Source: Streptomyces sp. RFCAC02
GTDB lineage: Bacteria > Actinomycetota > Actinomycetes > Streptomycetales > Streptomycetaceae
Direction of reading: 5' to 3'
Assembly (NCBI RefSeq): GCF_004193175.1
Contig: NZ_SAUH01000001.1
Location: 1,343,501 to 1,407,500, forward strand
Length of the DNA stretch: 64,000 nucleotides
Part shown: piece by piece, positions 8,169 to 17,795 of the stretch
How the letters are laid out: each line of letters begins with the position of its first letter
Numbering within the stretch: the stretch's first letter is position 1
Translations under genes and position numbers: made by a program
Notes under the pieces: generated by a model
Told to the model about the DNA's origin: nothing
The model's input: the letters and a program-made list of their open reading frames with translations, nothing else
The model's database searches: none

Positions 8169-8666
8169 ATGAGGACCTATCCGTACGTCGGGCCGCCTGA
8201 GCATCTGGCGCGAGCGGTTCCGCCGGGCGCCGGGGCTGCCATCGGTTCCGTGCGGGCGCTCGGTGCGTGGCTCTCCCGGCAGTCCCCAGGGGACATCGCC
8301 GAGCCCTTCACCTTCACCGTCGCCACCGACGGGGTGCTGCGGCTCGCGCCCCGGCGCAGTGAGCACGTCGTCTGCGCCGGTGGCGTCCCCGTGCTGGGTG
8401 CCGGGGAGATCGGGTTCGCCGCGCGGCCCGGCGGCGGCTGGGAGGTCGCCGGGATCACGAACCAGTCGACCGGCTACTGCCCAGGACCCGGGTCGTGGAC
8501 GGCCGTGGAGTCGGCACTCGACACGGCGGGCATCCCGCACCCCGGCCACTTCACCCACGTCTTCGTCTTCAGGCGGTGCGCGCACTGCGGACACCGGAAC
8601 ATCGTCCGCGACGACCACTTCTACTGCGCCATCTGCGACGCGGCCCTTCCGTCCTCCGACGGGTGA
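8169..8666 (+). CDS. hypothetical protein with C-terminal zinc ribbon, 165 aa
   Basis: ATG 8169 follows GAGGAAGC. The last 35 residues contain RCAHCGHRNIVRDDHFYCAICD, two CxxC knuckles 15 residues apart that should bind one zinc ion. The first 130 residues have a Gly/Pro-rich fold-like region with WEVAGITNQSTGYCPGPGSW that I recall from conserved streptomycete hypotheticals but cannot name. There is no signal peptide. It overlaps the convergent MerR gene by 46 bp at the 3' end, unusual but compatible with both being real, since each has a domain that extends into the overlap only weakly. Confidence 0.6.
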   Translation: MRTYPYVGPPEHLARAVPPGAGAAIGSVRALGAWLSRQSPGDIAEPFTFTVATDGVLRLAPRRSEHVVCAGGVPVLGAGEIGFAARPGGGWEVAGITNQSTGYCPGPGSWTAVESALDTAGIPHPGHFTHVFVFRRCAHCGHRNIVRDDHFYCAICDAALPSSDG

Positions 8667-9397
8667 CCGGCCCGCGCGTCGAGGTACGTGTGCAGTTCGG
8701 CGGCGCCGGCCACCAATGCCCTGCCCCGTGCGGCGAGTCGGATGTGCCAGTCGCGCAGGACGGCGTCCAGCGGTTCGAGGCCGCCGGCCGACCGTACCTG
8801 CGTGATCAGGGGTGCGATCTGCTCCAGCAGGTGGCCGCCGCGCCTGAGTTGGTGCGTCAGCCGCGCGTCCCGCACGTCGGCCTCGCTGTAGACGCGGTAC
8901 CCGGTCACCGGGTCGCGGCGCGGGCTGACCAGCCCGGCACGTTCCCACGCGCGCAGCGTGGCGGGCCGGATGCCGAGCCTGCGTGCCAGCGGCCCGATGA
9001 ACGTGCCGCCGTGCCCGGACGCCGTTCCCCGGCCGGACGCCGTGGCGGGGTCGAGGTCGCGGAGGGCGTTCTCGACGGCCCGGAGCGTCCCGCGGTCGTC
9101 GAGGAGCTGGGCGTGGCTCTCGTCGATGACGCGGAACGCCTCGTCGGCCGCGCCCTCGTTCACGGCCCGCATGATCGCCGTGGCCGCCCGGTGGCCGTGC
9201 CCCGGCAGCAGGGCGAGGAACGCGCGCAGCGCCAGTGCGTGCAGCGGCGTGTAGACGCGGTAGCCGTGGGGCGTGCGGTCGGCGGCCGGGAGGATGCCGG
9301 CCTCCTCGTAGTTCCGCACCGCCTGGGTGGACAGGCCGTGCCGCCGCGCCAGGTCGACGGGCCTGAGCCGACCGCCGTTTTGAAGGTTCTGCCCCAT
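8621..9397 (-). CDS. MerR-family regulator with two HTH domains (TioE-like), 258 aa
   Basis: Two MerR headpieces are present in one chain. The first, near residues 12-65, reads LRPVDLARRHGLSTQAVRNYEEAGILP...GYRVYTP. The second, near 140-200, reads IGPLARRLGIRPATLRAWERAGLVSPRRDPVTGYRVYSEADVRDARL. Start ATG 9397 is chosen over an upstream in-frame ATG at about 9475 because it opens just before the first headpiece and clears the divergent esterase. The gene lies head-to-head with the erythromycin-esterase homologue across 58 bp containing an AAGTC/GACTT dyad, so it probably controls that gene and itself. Duplicated MerR domains are known in TioE-family regulators. Confidence 0.8.
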   Translation of the reverse strand: MGQNLQNGGRLRPVDLARRHGLSTQAVRNYEEAGILPAADRTPHGYRVYTPLHALALRAFLALLPGHGHRAATAIMRAVNEGAADEAFRVIDESHAQLLDDRGTLRAVENALRDLDPATASGRGTASGHGGTFIGPLARRLGIRPATLRAWERAGLVSPRRDPVTGYRVYSEADVRDARLTHQLRRGGHLLEQIAPLITQVRSAGGLEPLDAVLRDWHIRLAARGRALVAGAAELHTYLDARAGHPSEDGRAASQMAQ

Positions 9398-9418
9398 GAC
9401 TCCCACGGTAGCGCGGAA

Positions 9419-9436
9419 AAGTCTCCATCGGGACTT
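9419..9436. promoter_or_regulatory. MerR-type operator between divergent MerR and esterase genes
   Basis: AAGTC (9419-9423) and GACTT (9432-9436) form an inverted repeat in the only 58 bp that separate the two starts. A TAGCTT that could serve as a -10 for the esterase follows at about 9443. MerR regulators bind such dyads inside promoters. Operator status is inferred. Confidence 0.4.
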
Positions 9437-9455
9437 CAACGATAGCTTGTAAGCC

Positions 9456-10700
9456 ATGACCATCGACGTCACCACCGCCGTCCATGCCGTCGACGCCTCC
9501 GCCGTCGCGGCGCTGTTCCCGGACCGGCCCCGGCTGTTGGCCCTGGGCGAGCCCACCCACGGCGAGGACACGCTGCTCGGACTGCGCAACCGCCTGTTCC
9601 GGCAACTCGTGGAGCAGGAGGGCTACCGCACGATCGCGCTGGAGACCGACTGCCTGATGGGACTGACCGTGGACGCCTACGTCACCTCGGGCACGGGCAC
9701 CCTGGAGGAGGCCATGGAGCGCGGATTCAGCCACGAGTGGGGCGCCTTCACGGGCAACCGCGACCTCGTGCGGTGGATGCGCGCCCACAACGAGGGCCGT
9801 CCCGCGTCCGAGCGGGTCCGCTTCGCCGGCTTCGACGGCCCGCTGGAGATCACCGCCGCCGCGAGCCCCCGGCAGGCCCTCACCATGCTGCACTCCTACC
9901 TCTCGGCCCGGATGGACGCGGACCTGCTCCCCTGCACCACGGACACGCTCGACCGCCTGCTCGGCAACGACGCCCGGTGGACCGAACCGGAGGCGATGTG
10001 GAACCCGGCCAAGTCCGTGGGCCGGTCCGCCGACGCCAGGGAACTCCGGCTGCACGCCGACGACTTGGCGACTCTCCTGGTCACACAGGGGCCGCACCTC
10101 GTCGAGGCGTCCACGCGGGAGGAATGGGACCGGGCACGCCTGTGCGCGCGCACGGCCACCGGCCTGCTGCGGTACCACTACTGGATGGCCGACCCCTCGC
10201 CCGCCCGCATGACGCGCCTGTGCGCGCTGCGCGACGCGATGATGGCGGACAACCTCCTCGCCCTCGCCGAGCGGGGGCCGACGCTGGCAGGCGGCCACAA
10301 CGGCCACTTCCAGCGGATCGCGAGCAGCATGCAGATGGGCGGGCCGGTGGAGTGGTGGGGCGCCGGCGCGCTCGTCAGCCGGCACCTGGGCGGCGCGTAC
10401 GGCTTCCTGGCGACGGCGCTCGGCACGATCCGGCACCGGGACGTGGACGCCCCGCCGCCGGACACGGTGGAGGGTCTGCTGTACGGACTACCGCGCGACC
10501 ACTGCCTCATCGACGCACCGAAGCTGGCCTCCGCCCTCGCCACCACGCCCCCGGCCGCCCGCGTCTCCCCCTGGTTCGGCTACTCCCCCCTCGCCCCGGC
10601 CTCCCTGAGCACGACCGACGGGATCGTGTACATCAAGGACATGGCCTCGGAGGCGGAGTGGGCCGGCGGCCCGACGACGGGGTCCGGCTCCGGTCACTGA
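9456..10700 (+). CDS. erythromycin-esterase family protein, 414 aa
   Basis: Motifs of the erythromycin esterase/succinoglycan biosynthesis (EreA/EreB-like) fold are clear: LLALGEPTHGED (residues 28-39, catalytic His region), TIALETDC, FAGFDGP, and GGHNGHFQR near residue 275. Length is normal for the family. Members hydrolyse the macrolactone of 14-membered macrolides, but many actinobacterial homologues have other, unknown substrates, so resistance is possible and not shown. Start ATG 9456. The divergent dual-HTH MerR gene suggests inducible expression by a drug-like ligand. It ends inside the 3' end of a truncated TetR gene (7-bp convergent overlap). Confidence 0.85.
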   Translation: MTIDVTTAVHAVDASAVAALFPDRPRLLALGEPTHGEDTLLGLRNRLFRQLVEQEGYRTIALETDCLMGLTVDAYVTSGTGTLEEAMERGFSHEWGAFTGNRDLVRWMRAHNEGRPASERVRFAGFDGPLEITAAASPRQALTMLHSYLSARMDADLLPCTTDTLDRLLGNDARWTEPEAMWNPAKSVGRSADARELRLHADDLATLLVTQGPHLVEASTREEWDRARLCARTATGLLRYHYWMADPSPARMTRLCALRDAMMADNLLALAERGPTLAGGHNGHFQRIASSMQMGGPVEWWGAGALVSRHLGGAYGFLATALGTIRHRDVDAPPPDTVEGLLYGLPRDHCLIDAPKLASALATTPPAARVSPWFGYSPLAPASLSTTDGIVYIKDMASEAEWAGGPTTGSGSGH

Positions 10701-11044
10701 GCGGCGGCGTCCGCCGTCATCAGCGTGCGCAGCCCGTTGCGCAGCATCTCACCGCTCACGGTGCCGAACAGCGCCTGCTGGACGATGAATCCCTGCACCA
10801 GGGCCATCAGGGTGCGTACGAGGTGCTCGGTGGGGACGTCGGCGGGCAGGTGGCCCGCGGCCCGGTAGGTGGCGACGAGGTCGCTCCACACCGCGTACAT
10901 GTCCTCGTACCCGTGCCGGAGGGTGGTGGCGAGCGACTCGTCGCGCAGGCATTCGCCCCACACCTGCACGATCAGCTCGGCCAGGGTGCCGCTGTCCTCG
11001 GAGCCCTCGCGCCGGGCCTGCTCCTCCAGCACGTGGGTGAGCAC
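10694..11044 (-). pseudogene. TetR-family regulator lacking its DNA-binding domain
   Basis: The 116 residues from LTHVLEEQARREG to the end match the ligand-binding and dimerisation part of a TetR protein (VWSDLVATYRAAGHLPADVPTEHLVRTLMALVQGFIVQQALFG). The N-terminal helix-turn-helix of about 50 residues is missing: the frame closes at a stop only ten codons upstream of GTG 11044, and the sequence there codes for a different protein on the other strand. A TetR without its HTH cannot bind DNA, so this is scored as a broken gene. Its 5' truncation point coincides with that of the divergent permease, consistent with one deletion event. Confidence 0.7.
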
Positions 11045-11907
11045 GCCGCTCGGAACAGGCGGCGGAGCCGGTCAGGGCGCGGCTGGAGCAGCTCGACGGC
11101 GCCTTCGACGTTCACACCTACGCCGACGAGGGCGCCGCCCGCGCCGCCATCGAGGAGCGTGAGATCTACGGTGCCGTCGTGACCACCCAGCAGGGCACGC
11201 GTCTGCTGACCGCGTCCGCCGCCGGCCCGGCCGTGGCACAGTTGCTCACCGACGCCGTCGGCGAGCAGGGCGGTCGCGCCGTGCCGACGGAGGACGTCGT
11301 CCCGCTGCCCGAAGGGGACCCGCGCGGCACCGCGCTCAACGCCAGTGTGCTGCCGATGGCGTTGGCCGGCATCGCCATGGGCGCCGCCGTCACCGTGCTC
11401 GGCCTGCGCGGGACCCGCGCCGCGGCCGCCGTCTCCGGCGCCGCCGTCGTGATCGGCCTCGTCTCCGCCGGCATCGCGCACACCTGGCTCGGCGTGCTGG
11501 CGGGCAACTGGTGGGCGGAGGCCGGGGCCTTCGCCCTCGTCGCGCTGGCGGGCGGTGCGACGGTCGCCGGCCTGGCGGCGCTGCTCGGCTTCGGCGGGAT
11601 CGGCCTGGGCGCGCTGCTGATGATGCTGCTCGGCAACCCGTTCTCCGGCGTCTCCAGCGCACCCGAGCTGCTGCCCGAACCGGCCGCGACTCTCGGCCAG
11701 TTGCTGCCGCCCGGCGCCGGCGGCCAGGTGCTCCGATCGGTCTCCTACTTCGACGGCAACGGTGCCGGTGCGCCGCTGGTCGTCCTCGGCGTCTGGGTAC
11801 TGCTGGGGCTGTTCCTGATCCGGCTCGGCGCGTCGGCCGAGCGCCGCCGCGCCACCGGGAAGCCCGACACCGTCGCCGGGCCACGGCCCGCGGCAAGCAC
11901 CGTCTGA
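11041..11907 (+). pseudogene. ABC-2/YhgE-like membrane permease lacking its N-terminus
   Basis: The frame reads EQAAEPVRARLEQLDGAFDVHTYADEGAARAAIEEREIYGAVV, the typical extracellular part after the first membrane helix in YhgE/Pip-like permeases, followed by about five hydrophobic segments up to VVLGVWVLLGLFLIRLG. A stop at 11038-11040 ends the frame on the 5' side, so the first membrane helix and the start codon are absent. An internal GTG at 11179 could initiate but would delete the conserved ectodomain start. TetR regulators are usually divergent from such permeases; here both have lost their 5' ends at the same place. Confidence 0.65.
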
Positions 11908-11943
11908 GGCCGTGGCCGGGACCGGGGTGCGGTCAGCGGTGGG

Positions 11944-12516
11944 TCACTCGATGGTCCCGTCCCAGGTCGGGACGGTGTCGCCCGCGTCGACGCCGAACCG
12001 TAGGACCCGGGCCGTGACGTCGCGGCCGTGCTCCGCCGTGTCGACGCTGTACGGCTCACGGTGGTGCATGGTCTGACCGGGAGCGAGAGACCCCTGCAGG
12101 AAGTCCGCCTGCTCCAGGTAGAGCCAGTCGATGTCGCCGCCGTCGGTGGTGCCGGAGGCGCCGTCCCCGATGACGCCCCGCACCTGGGCGCTCGTGCCGT
12201 CGAACTCGACGATCTCGACTTCCTCGAGCGTCACCTCCCCGTGCAACTCCGCGATGAGGGCGATCCCCTCGGACAGGTCCTCCGCGGTGGCCTGCGCACG
12301 GCAGTCGGCCGACTGGCCGTCCCGGGCGGCCTCGGCGTCACCGTCGTTGATGGCGGCGATGTTGGCCTCGACGGCCCGGCGCAGCTCCTCCTCGGTGCCG
12401 GTGGCGCGGCCCGACTGTTCGCCACCACCGTCGTCCGAACCGCACGCGGTGGTGGCGAACAGGAGAAGGGCTGCGTTCGTGAGGAGCAGACCGCGTGCGC
12501 GCGGCGCGATTTTCAT
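11944..12516 (-). CDS. secreted lipoprotein, 190 aa
   Basis: ATG 12516 begins [26 protein letters not shown], a short basic N-region, a hydrophobic core and a lipobox ending at Cys 25, so the product is a lipid-anchored exported protein; an ATG seven codons further upstream is also in frame. The mature part starts with a Gly/Asp/Ser linker ([10 protein letters not shown]), then a helix-rich section [27 protein letters not shown] that resembles SnoaL/NTF2-like folds. No enzymatic motif is seen. It follows a broken permease and precedes an FtsX-type exporter on the same strand but 65 bp apart. Confidence 0.75.
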   Translation of the reverse strand: MKIAPRARGLLLTNAALLLFATTACGSDDGGGEQSGRATGTEEELRRAVEANIAAINDGDAEAARDGQSADCRAQATAEDLSEGIALIAELHGEVTLEEVEIVEFDGTSAQVRGVIGDGASGTTDGGDIDWLYLEQADFLQGSLAPGQTMHHREPYSVDTAEHGRDVTARVLRFGVDAGDTVPTWDGTIE

Positions 12517-12580
12517 GCCAACGATCTTGTCAGGCATGGAAGTTCGGCGCAGTACTCGTGATCATCCTGTGACGGCCGCC

Positions 12581-14917
12581 CTACTCGGTGCGCAGTGCCG
12601 TGGCGGTCCGTGTCCTCGCGGCCCAGCCGGCGGGCAGGAGCGCGCCCAGCGTCGCGATGAGGAGGCCGCCGAGCGCCAGGGGGACCAGTTCCGTCGCGTG
12701 GTAGACGGCGAGGACGGAGTCCGGGAGGCGGAGGCCCGCGGTGTCGCCCATGGCGGGGAGCACCCGGCCGTGCAGGGCGACGCCGAGGGGTACGCCCACG
12801 GCGCCCGCGATCAGCCCGGTCAGCACGACCGAGGTGACGACCATCGCGACGGTCTGCCGCGGGACCATGCCGAGCGCCTTGTGGATCCCGATCTCCCGGA
12901 CGCGTTCGCGGGTGTCGAGCAGCACGCCGTTCAGCACGCCGAGCGCGGCGACGACGACGAGCATCAGCGTCAGTGCCCCGGACAGCGCGTTGAGGGTGAG
13001 GACCATACTGCTGCTGCTGTCGAGCCCGCCCACCTGCGCGGTGACGCCCAGCGGCTCCAATTCCCTGTTCAGCGCGTCGGCGTAGCGGGCCGGGTCGGTG
13101 CCGGGCGCGACCGCGATGTGGTGGCTCGTTTCCCACGGATCGGGCTGCGCGGACGCGATGGTCGCGGCGTCGGTGAAGACCTGCATGCCGTCGTTGCGGG
13201 GGTCGAGGACCTCGCCGACGATGCTGACGGTGACCGGCTCGGCGAGGCCGTCCAGGGTGACGGTGTCGCCGATGCGGGTCCCGGTCGTGGTCAGGAACCC
13301 GGTCGGGACAACGGCCTCGCCGGGGCCGTCGAGCCAGCGGCCGGAGACCATCGTGTAGCCGCCCCACGACGCGTCGCCGTCGAAGGCGATCACGTCGATC
13401 GTGCCGGTCCTGCCGGCCAGGGTCGCCCGTACCGTCGAGGCGCTGTAGAACTCGCCGGTTCCGGTGTTCGCCTCGATGGCTGCGGCGACCGCCGCCTGAT
13501 CGACGTCCGGCCGCTCCCCCGGACCGAAGTCCGGCATCGGCGCGGGCACCACGACATCGGCGGCGTCGTGCGCCCTGGCCTCCATCACCCGCCCGAGCGT
13601 CGCCCCCATCCCCACGGTGAACGTGACGGCGATCGCGCCGAACAGGACCGCCGTGCCCATGGCCAGCGCGCGGGCGGGCCGCGCGAAGGGCCGGACCAGG
13701 CCCAGCGCGACCGGCTGCGGCAGCGGCAGCCGTCCGGCCAGCCGGGCAGCCCACCGGCCGCGCCCCGCCGACGCCGTACGCCCGACGGCGAGCGCGTCCA
13801 CCGTGCGCAGCCGCCCGGCCCGCCATGCGCTCGCCCACGCGGTCACCGCGACCAGGCCCAGCACACCGGCGATCACCACCACGTCGATCAGGGGGTCGAT
13901 GGCGAGGGACGAGCCGCCGTACACGTCACCGGCCTCGGCCAGCACCGGGACGGCGAACACGTGGCCGGCGACGACGCCGAGGACCGTGCCGACGGCGGCC
14001 GGGATCAGCGCCTGGCCCACGTACGCCCGCACGACCTGGGCCGGAGTGAAGCCGACGGCCTTGAGGACGCCGATGCGGCGGGTGCCCGTGCCGACGGCCG
14101 ACGCGACGATGTTGCCGACGACGAGCACCGACATGATCAGCCCGAGGGCGCCGAAGGCCATGAGGAACGGGACGTACACGGCGGTGTCACGTTCGACGGA
14201 TTCCTTGACGGCCAGCCACGACTGTTCGCCGACGACGGCATCCTCCGGCAGGCCGGCGGTCACGGCGTCGCCGCCCGCCGCGACCTGCGCGGCGGTGCCG
14301 GCGTCGTCGAAGCGGTAGAGCATCTGGTAGCCGCCGCTGCCGGACGCGGTGAGGGCTGGCATCTGGGACGGGACGACCCACGCGTCGGCGGTTCCCGTCA
14401 CCGAGCGGGCCACGCCGACCACCGTCAGCGTGGGACCGTCGGACAGGCCGGGGAACGTGACCTCCATGCCCAGGACCGCGATGAGCGGGGCGTCGGCCGA
14501 CACCACGATCTCCCCGGGGGCCGTGGCCCACCGGCCGTCGAGCAGTTCCACCGCGTCCACGTCCTCACGGCCCGGGTCGTCGCGTCCTGCCACGGTCATC
14601 GGCCACTCGGGGTTCGGGCCGTCCGACCGCGGGGCGACCGTCGCCGTGGGGAACGGCCCGGCCGCGCCGCTCACGCCCTCGGCGTCCCCGGTCCCCGCGA
14701 GTTCCTCGGCGCTCACCTCCCCCGCGTCGAACTGCAGGGACAGGTGCGCGCCGTGCTGCCGGGCGAAGGCGTCCCCGAAGGGCGCGCCGGAGACCGCGAT
14801 GAGCGTGCCGCCGAGGATGGAGGCGGCCACCGCCATCATCGTGGCGAGCCCGACCACGAGCGTCTGCATGCGGCGCCGCGTCACCCCGGCACGCACCACC
14901 CCGCCGAGCGCGCTCAT
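12581..14917 (-). CDS. FtsX-like ABC exporter permease, 778 aa
   Basis: Two FtsX/MacB-type halves are visible: an N-terminal helix ([35 protein letters not shown]), a large extracytoplasmic domain, three helices including [43 protein letters not shown], then a second domain and helices ending with [25 protein letters not shown] and a final [21 protein letters not shown]. The repeated RIGVLKAVG / EIGIHKALG motif is diagnostic. Start ATG 14917 overlaps the ATPase stop (ATGA), so the two make one transporter. A DesK-like two-component pair is divergent upstream and may regulate it. Substrate unknown; antimicrobial peptide or lipid export is the usual role of this family. Confidence 0.9.
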   Translation of the reverse strand: MSALGGVVRAGVTRRRMQTLVVGLATMMAVAASILGGTLIAVSGAPFGDAFARQHGAHLSLQFDAGEVSAEELAGTGDAEGVSGAAGPFPTATVAPRSDGPNPEWPMTVAGRDDPGREDVDAVELLDGRWATAPGEIVVSADAPLIAVLGMEVTFPGLSDGPTLTVVGVARSVTGTADAWVVPSQMPALTASGSGGYQMLYRFDDAGTAAQVAAGGDAVTAGLPEDAVVGEQSWLAVKESVERDTAVYVPFLMAFGALGLIMSVLVVGNIVASAVGTGTRRIGVLKAVGFTPAQVVRAYVGQALIPAAVGTVLGVVAGHVFAVPVLAEAGDVYGGSSLAIDPLIDVVVIAGVLGLVAVTAWASAWRAGRLRTVDALAVGRTASAGRGRWAARLAGRLPLPQPVALGLVRPFARPARALAMGTAVLFGAIAVTFTVGMGATLGRVMEARAHDAADVVVPAPMPDFGPGERPDVDQAAVAAAIEANTGTGEFYSASTVRATLAGRTGTIDVIAFDGDASWGGYTMVSGRWLDGPGEAVVPTGFLTTTGTRIGDTVTLDGLAEPVTVSIVGEVLDPRNDGMQVFTDAATIASAQPDPWETSHHIAVAPGTDPARYADALNRELEPLGVTAQVGGLDSSSSMVLTLNALSGALTLMLVVVAALGVLNGVLLDTRERVREIGIHKALGMVPRQTVAMVVTSVVLTGLIAGAVGVPLGVALHGRVLPAMGDTAGLRLPDSVLAVYHATELVPLALGGLLIATLGALLPAGWAARTRTATALRTE

Positions 14918-15609
14918 CGGACGGCCTCCCGCGTCCGTACGTCCTCGACGATCCGGCCGTCCGCGAGACGGACCGTGCGGTTCGTGCACGACCGGGCGAG
15001 CGCCTCGTCGTGCGTGACGACGACGACGGTCTGCCCCTCGGCGTTCAGGGCCGTCAGCAGCCCGCCGACGTCGTGCCCGGCGGCCGTGTCGAGGGCGCCG
15101 GTCGGCTCGTCGGCCAGGAGCAGCGCGGGCCGGTTCATCAACGCGCGGGCGACGGCGACGCGTTGCCGCTGGCCGCCGGAGAGCCGGCCCGGGTGGGCGC
15201 GGGCGTGCCGGTCGAGGCCGAGCAGGTCGAGGAGTTCCGCCGCGCGGCGGCCCGCCTCGCCGCGCGCCATGCCGGCGAGGCGCGCGGGCAGCACGACGTT
15301 GTCGGTGACGGTGAGGTCGTCGAGCAGGTTGAAGAACTGGAAGATCATGCCGACCTCGGCGCGCCGGTAGAGCGCCGACCCGGCCTCGCCGAGCCGGTCG
15401 ACCCGCACACCGGCCACGGTCACGGTGCCCGTGTCGGGCCGGTCCAGGCCCGCGATCAGGTTGAGCAGCGTGGACTTGCCGCTGCCGGAGGGGCCGAGGA
15501 TCGCGACGGCCTCGCCGGGCTCCACGGTCAGCGACACCCCGTGCAGGGCGGGCGGGCCGTCGTCGTAGCGACGGCTCACCTCGCGGAGTTCGATCACCGG
15601 CATGGTCAT
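14914..15609 (-). CDS. ABC exporter ATP-binding protein (LolD/MacB type), 231 aa
   Basis: Walker [11 protein letters not shown]-loop [16 protein letters not shown], signature [15 protein letters not shown], Walker [13 protein letters not shown] and switch VVVVTHD are all present and correctly spaced. Start ATG 15609 has a GGAG seven bases upstream; ATG 15603 is an alternative two codons in. It pairs with the FtsX-like permease through a 4-bp overlap. The length and the EPTGALD motif place it in the MacB/LolD/FtsE group of exporters powered by mechanotransmission. Confidence 0.92.
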   Translation of the reverse strand: MTMPVIELREVSRRYDDGPPALHGVSLTVEPGEAVAILGPSGSGKSTLLNLIAGLDRPDTGTVTVAGVRVDRLGEAGSALYRRAEVGMIFQFFNLLDDLTVTDNVVLPARLAGMARGEAGRRAAELLDLLGLDRHARAHPGRLSGGQRQRVAVARALMNRPALLLADEPTGALDTAAGHDVGGLLTALNAEGQTVVVVTHDEALARSCTNRTVRLADGRIVEDVRTREAVR

Positions 15610-15815
15610 GAAAGGGCTCCTCGGATACGGGACTTCGACTTCCGCGAACGCTAGGAGCGGGCACCGCGCGCACGCGTCGGCCGCCCGGACCCCATCCCGT
15701 ACCGTGCGGGGACGATCCCCCGGGGCGTCATCCGTCCGATGTAGGCGCGCGATGTACGCGGAACGACCGCCGGGCTGATCCCACCGGCCCGGGCGACGAC
15801 GACAATGAACCGGTG

Positions 15816-17099
15816 ATGGACGTGACGACGACGCTGGGGCGACTCCGGGAGGCCACCCTCCGGACGGTCCGCGGCGCCGCGACCCCGGGCGTCCCGCCGT
15901 TGCGACCCACCCGGCGCGCACGGCAGTTCGACGCGCTGCTGGCGCTGGCGCTCGGGGTCACCACCGTCTACTACGGCATCGACAACGCCGACAGGGTCGT
16001 CGTGCGCCAGATCGCGCCCGATGTGCAGTACGTCCTGGAACGCCCGTCCGGCACCGGCGGCATGGCCTTCATGGTGGCCCTCGCCGCCATCGCGTCGGGC
16101 ACCCTGGCGCTGCGCCGCCGCTACCCGCTCGCCGTCCTGTGCGTCGTGACGGCCGCGACACTGGCGACACCGCAGAGCGTCGCGCGGCTCACGTTCTACG
16201 CGTTCATCATCGCCGTCTACAGCGCCGCCGTGCACAGCCCGTACCGCGCCGCGACGCTCGCCGCGCTGTCGGTGTCGGTCCTCCTCGTCAGCACCTCGGG
16301 GAACTCGGTGACACCGATCGTCCCCAACGAGTACACCGCCCTGCTGATCCTGATCCCGTTGGCCATGGCCGCCGTCGGCCTGCGCACGTGGAAACTCCGC
16401 AGCGACGAGGGCCGCGCCCGGCTCACCGCCCTGGAACGCGAACAGGCCGAGGCGCTGCGCCGCGCCGTCGAGCACGAACGGGCCAGGATCGCCCGCGAAC
16501 TGCACGACGTCGTCACGCACAACGTCAGCGTGATGATCATCCAGGCCGGTGCCGCACGGAAGATCATGAAGGACGCGCCCGACGAGGCCGGCGAGGCGCT
16601 GCTCGCCGTCGAGGCGGGCGGCCGGGCGGCCATGACGGAGCTGCGCCACGTCATGGGGCTGCTCACCATGGCCGACGACGGCGACGCGGCGGACGGCGGC
16701 GGCGAGTTGGCCCCGCAGCCGGGCCTCGACCAGCTCGAACCGCTGGTCGGACGGGTCAGGAACGCGGGACTGACCGTCGGCCTGTCCGTGACGGGACCGC
16801 CCCGCCCCCTCCCGCCGGGCCTCGAACTCGCCGCCTACCGCGTGGTCCAGGAGGCGCTGACCAACACGGTGAAGCACGCGTCCGGCGCCACCGCCACCGT
16901 GACCGTCGACTACGGCCCGGAACGCCTCCGGGTGGAGGTCACCGACACGGGCGGGCGCGCGGACGGCGCCCCCGGGAGCGGCCGGGGCCTGATCGGCCTG
17001 CGCGAACGCCTCGCCGTCTACGGCGGAACCCTGACCACGGGCCGGCGCCTGACCGGCGGCTACCGTGTGGAGGCCCTGATCCCCCTGGAGACACCGTGA
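15816..17099 (+). CDS. DesK/LiaS-like sensor histidine kinase, 427 aa
   Basis: The N-terminal 190 residues contain about five hydrophobic segments (e.g. FDALLALALGVTTVYYGID, MAFMVALAAIASGTLALRRRY, IPLAMAAVGL), then a HisKA_3 dimerisation motif ERARIARELHDVVTHNVSVMIIQAGAARKI with the phospho-accepting His, and a HATPase_c domain (VVQEALTNTVKHA N-box, GRGLIGLRERL G-box). ATG 15816 is preferred to the adjoining GTG 15813. The response regulator gene overlaps the stop by four bases. The pair is divergent from an FtsX-type exporter, a common arrangement where the kinase senses envelope stress and controls the exporter (inference). Confidence 0.9.
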   Translation: MDVTTTLGRLREATLRTVRGAATPGVPPLRPTRRARQFDALLALALGVTTVYYGIDNADRVVVRQIAPDVQYVLERPSGTGGMAFMVALAAIASGTLALRRRYPLAVLCVVTAATLATPQSVARLTFYAFIIAVYSAAVHSPYRAATLAALSVSVLLVSTSGNSVTPIVPNEYTALLILIPLAMAAVGLRTWKLRSDEGRARLTALEREQAEALRRAVEHERARIARELHDVVTHNVSVMIIQAGAARKIMKDAPDEAGEALLAVEAGGRAAMTELRHVMGLLTMADDGDAADGGGELAPQPGLDQLEPLVGRVRNAGLTVGLSVTGPPRPLPPGLELAAYRVVQEALTNTVKHASGATATVTVDYGPERLRVEVTDTGGRADGAPGSGRGLIGLRERLAVYGGTLTTGRRLTGGYRVEALIPLETP

Positions 17100-17782
17100 C
17101 CGAGCCGCTGCGCGTGCTCCTCGCCGACGACCAGACCCTCGTCCGTACCGGGTTCCGGCTGATCCTCCGCGCCGACGGCATCGACGTCGTCGCGGAGGCG
17201 ACCGACGGGACGGAGGCGGTCGAGGCGGTCCGCCGTACGCGCCCCGACGTGGTTCTGATGGACATCAGGATGCCCGGCATGGACGGCCTGGAGGCGACCC
17301 GCCGCATCCTCACCGACGCGCCCGACAGGCCGCGCGTCATCATGCTGACGACGTTCGATCTGGACCGCTACGTGTACGCGGCGCTGTCGGCGGGGGCGAG
17401 CGGCTTCCTGCTGAAGGACGTGACACCGGAACACCTGACGGCGGCGGTCCGCACGGTCCGCGACGGCGACGCGCTGCTGGCACCCGCGATCACACGCCGC
17501 CTCGTACAGCGCTTCGCGCAGCGCGGCAGCGAGACGGCGCCCCTGCACCGCGACCTGGCCTCCCTCACACCGCGCGAACTGGAGGTCCTGGGCCTGCTGG
17601 CGAGGGGCCTGAGCAACGCCGAACTGGCGACCCGCCTCCACCTGGCCGAGGCGACGGTGAAGACACACGTCGCCCGGATCATCGCCAAACTCGGCATCCG
17701 CGACCGCGTTCAGGCGGTGATCGTGGCCTACGAAACCGGCCTGATCACCACCGGCACCCACGTACCGCTGGAACGGACATAG
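17096..17782 (+). CDS. NarL/LuxR-family response regulator, 228 aa
   Basis: The receiver domain shows VLLADDQTLVRTG (acidic pair), DVVLMDIRMPGMDG (phospho-acceptor Asp), MLTTFD and LKD motifs. The C-terminal LuxR HTH is LTPRELEVLGLLARGLSNAELATRLHLAEATVKTHVARIIAKLGIRDR. GTG 17096 overlaps the kinase stop (GTGA). Together with the upstream kinase it makes a complete two-component system, likely acting at the divergent promoter between 15610 and 15815. Confidence 0.93.
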   Translation: MTEPLRVLLADDQTLVRTGFRLILRADGIDVVAEATDGTEAVEAVRRTRPDVVLMDIRMPGMDGLEATRRILTDAPDRPRVIMLTTFDLDRYVYAALSAGASGFLLKDVTPEHLTAAVRTVRDGDALLAPAITRRLVQRFAQRGSETAPLHRDLASLTPRELEVLGLLARGLSNAELATRLHLAEATVKTHVARIIAKLGIRDRVQAVIVAYETGLITTGTHVPLERT

Positions 17783-17795
17783 CCGCGCGCCCTGC

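Noticed and set aside
7770..10436. An 888-codon minus-strand frame across the esterase and MerR region
   Set aside because: It crosses three recognised genes on both strands and has shadow composition.
12131..15370. A 1079-codon plus-strand frame opposite the FtsX permease and ATPase
   Set aside because: It is antisense shadow of two recognisable genes, rich in His/Arg/Gly, with no domain.
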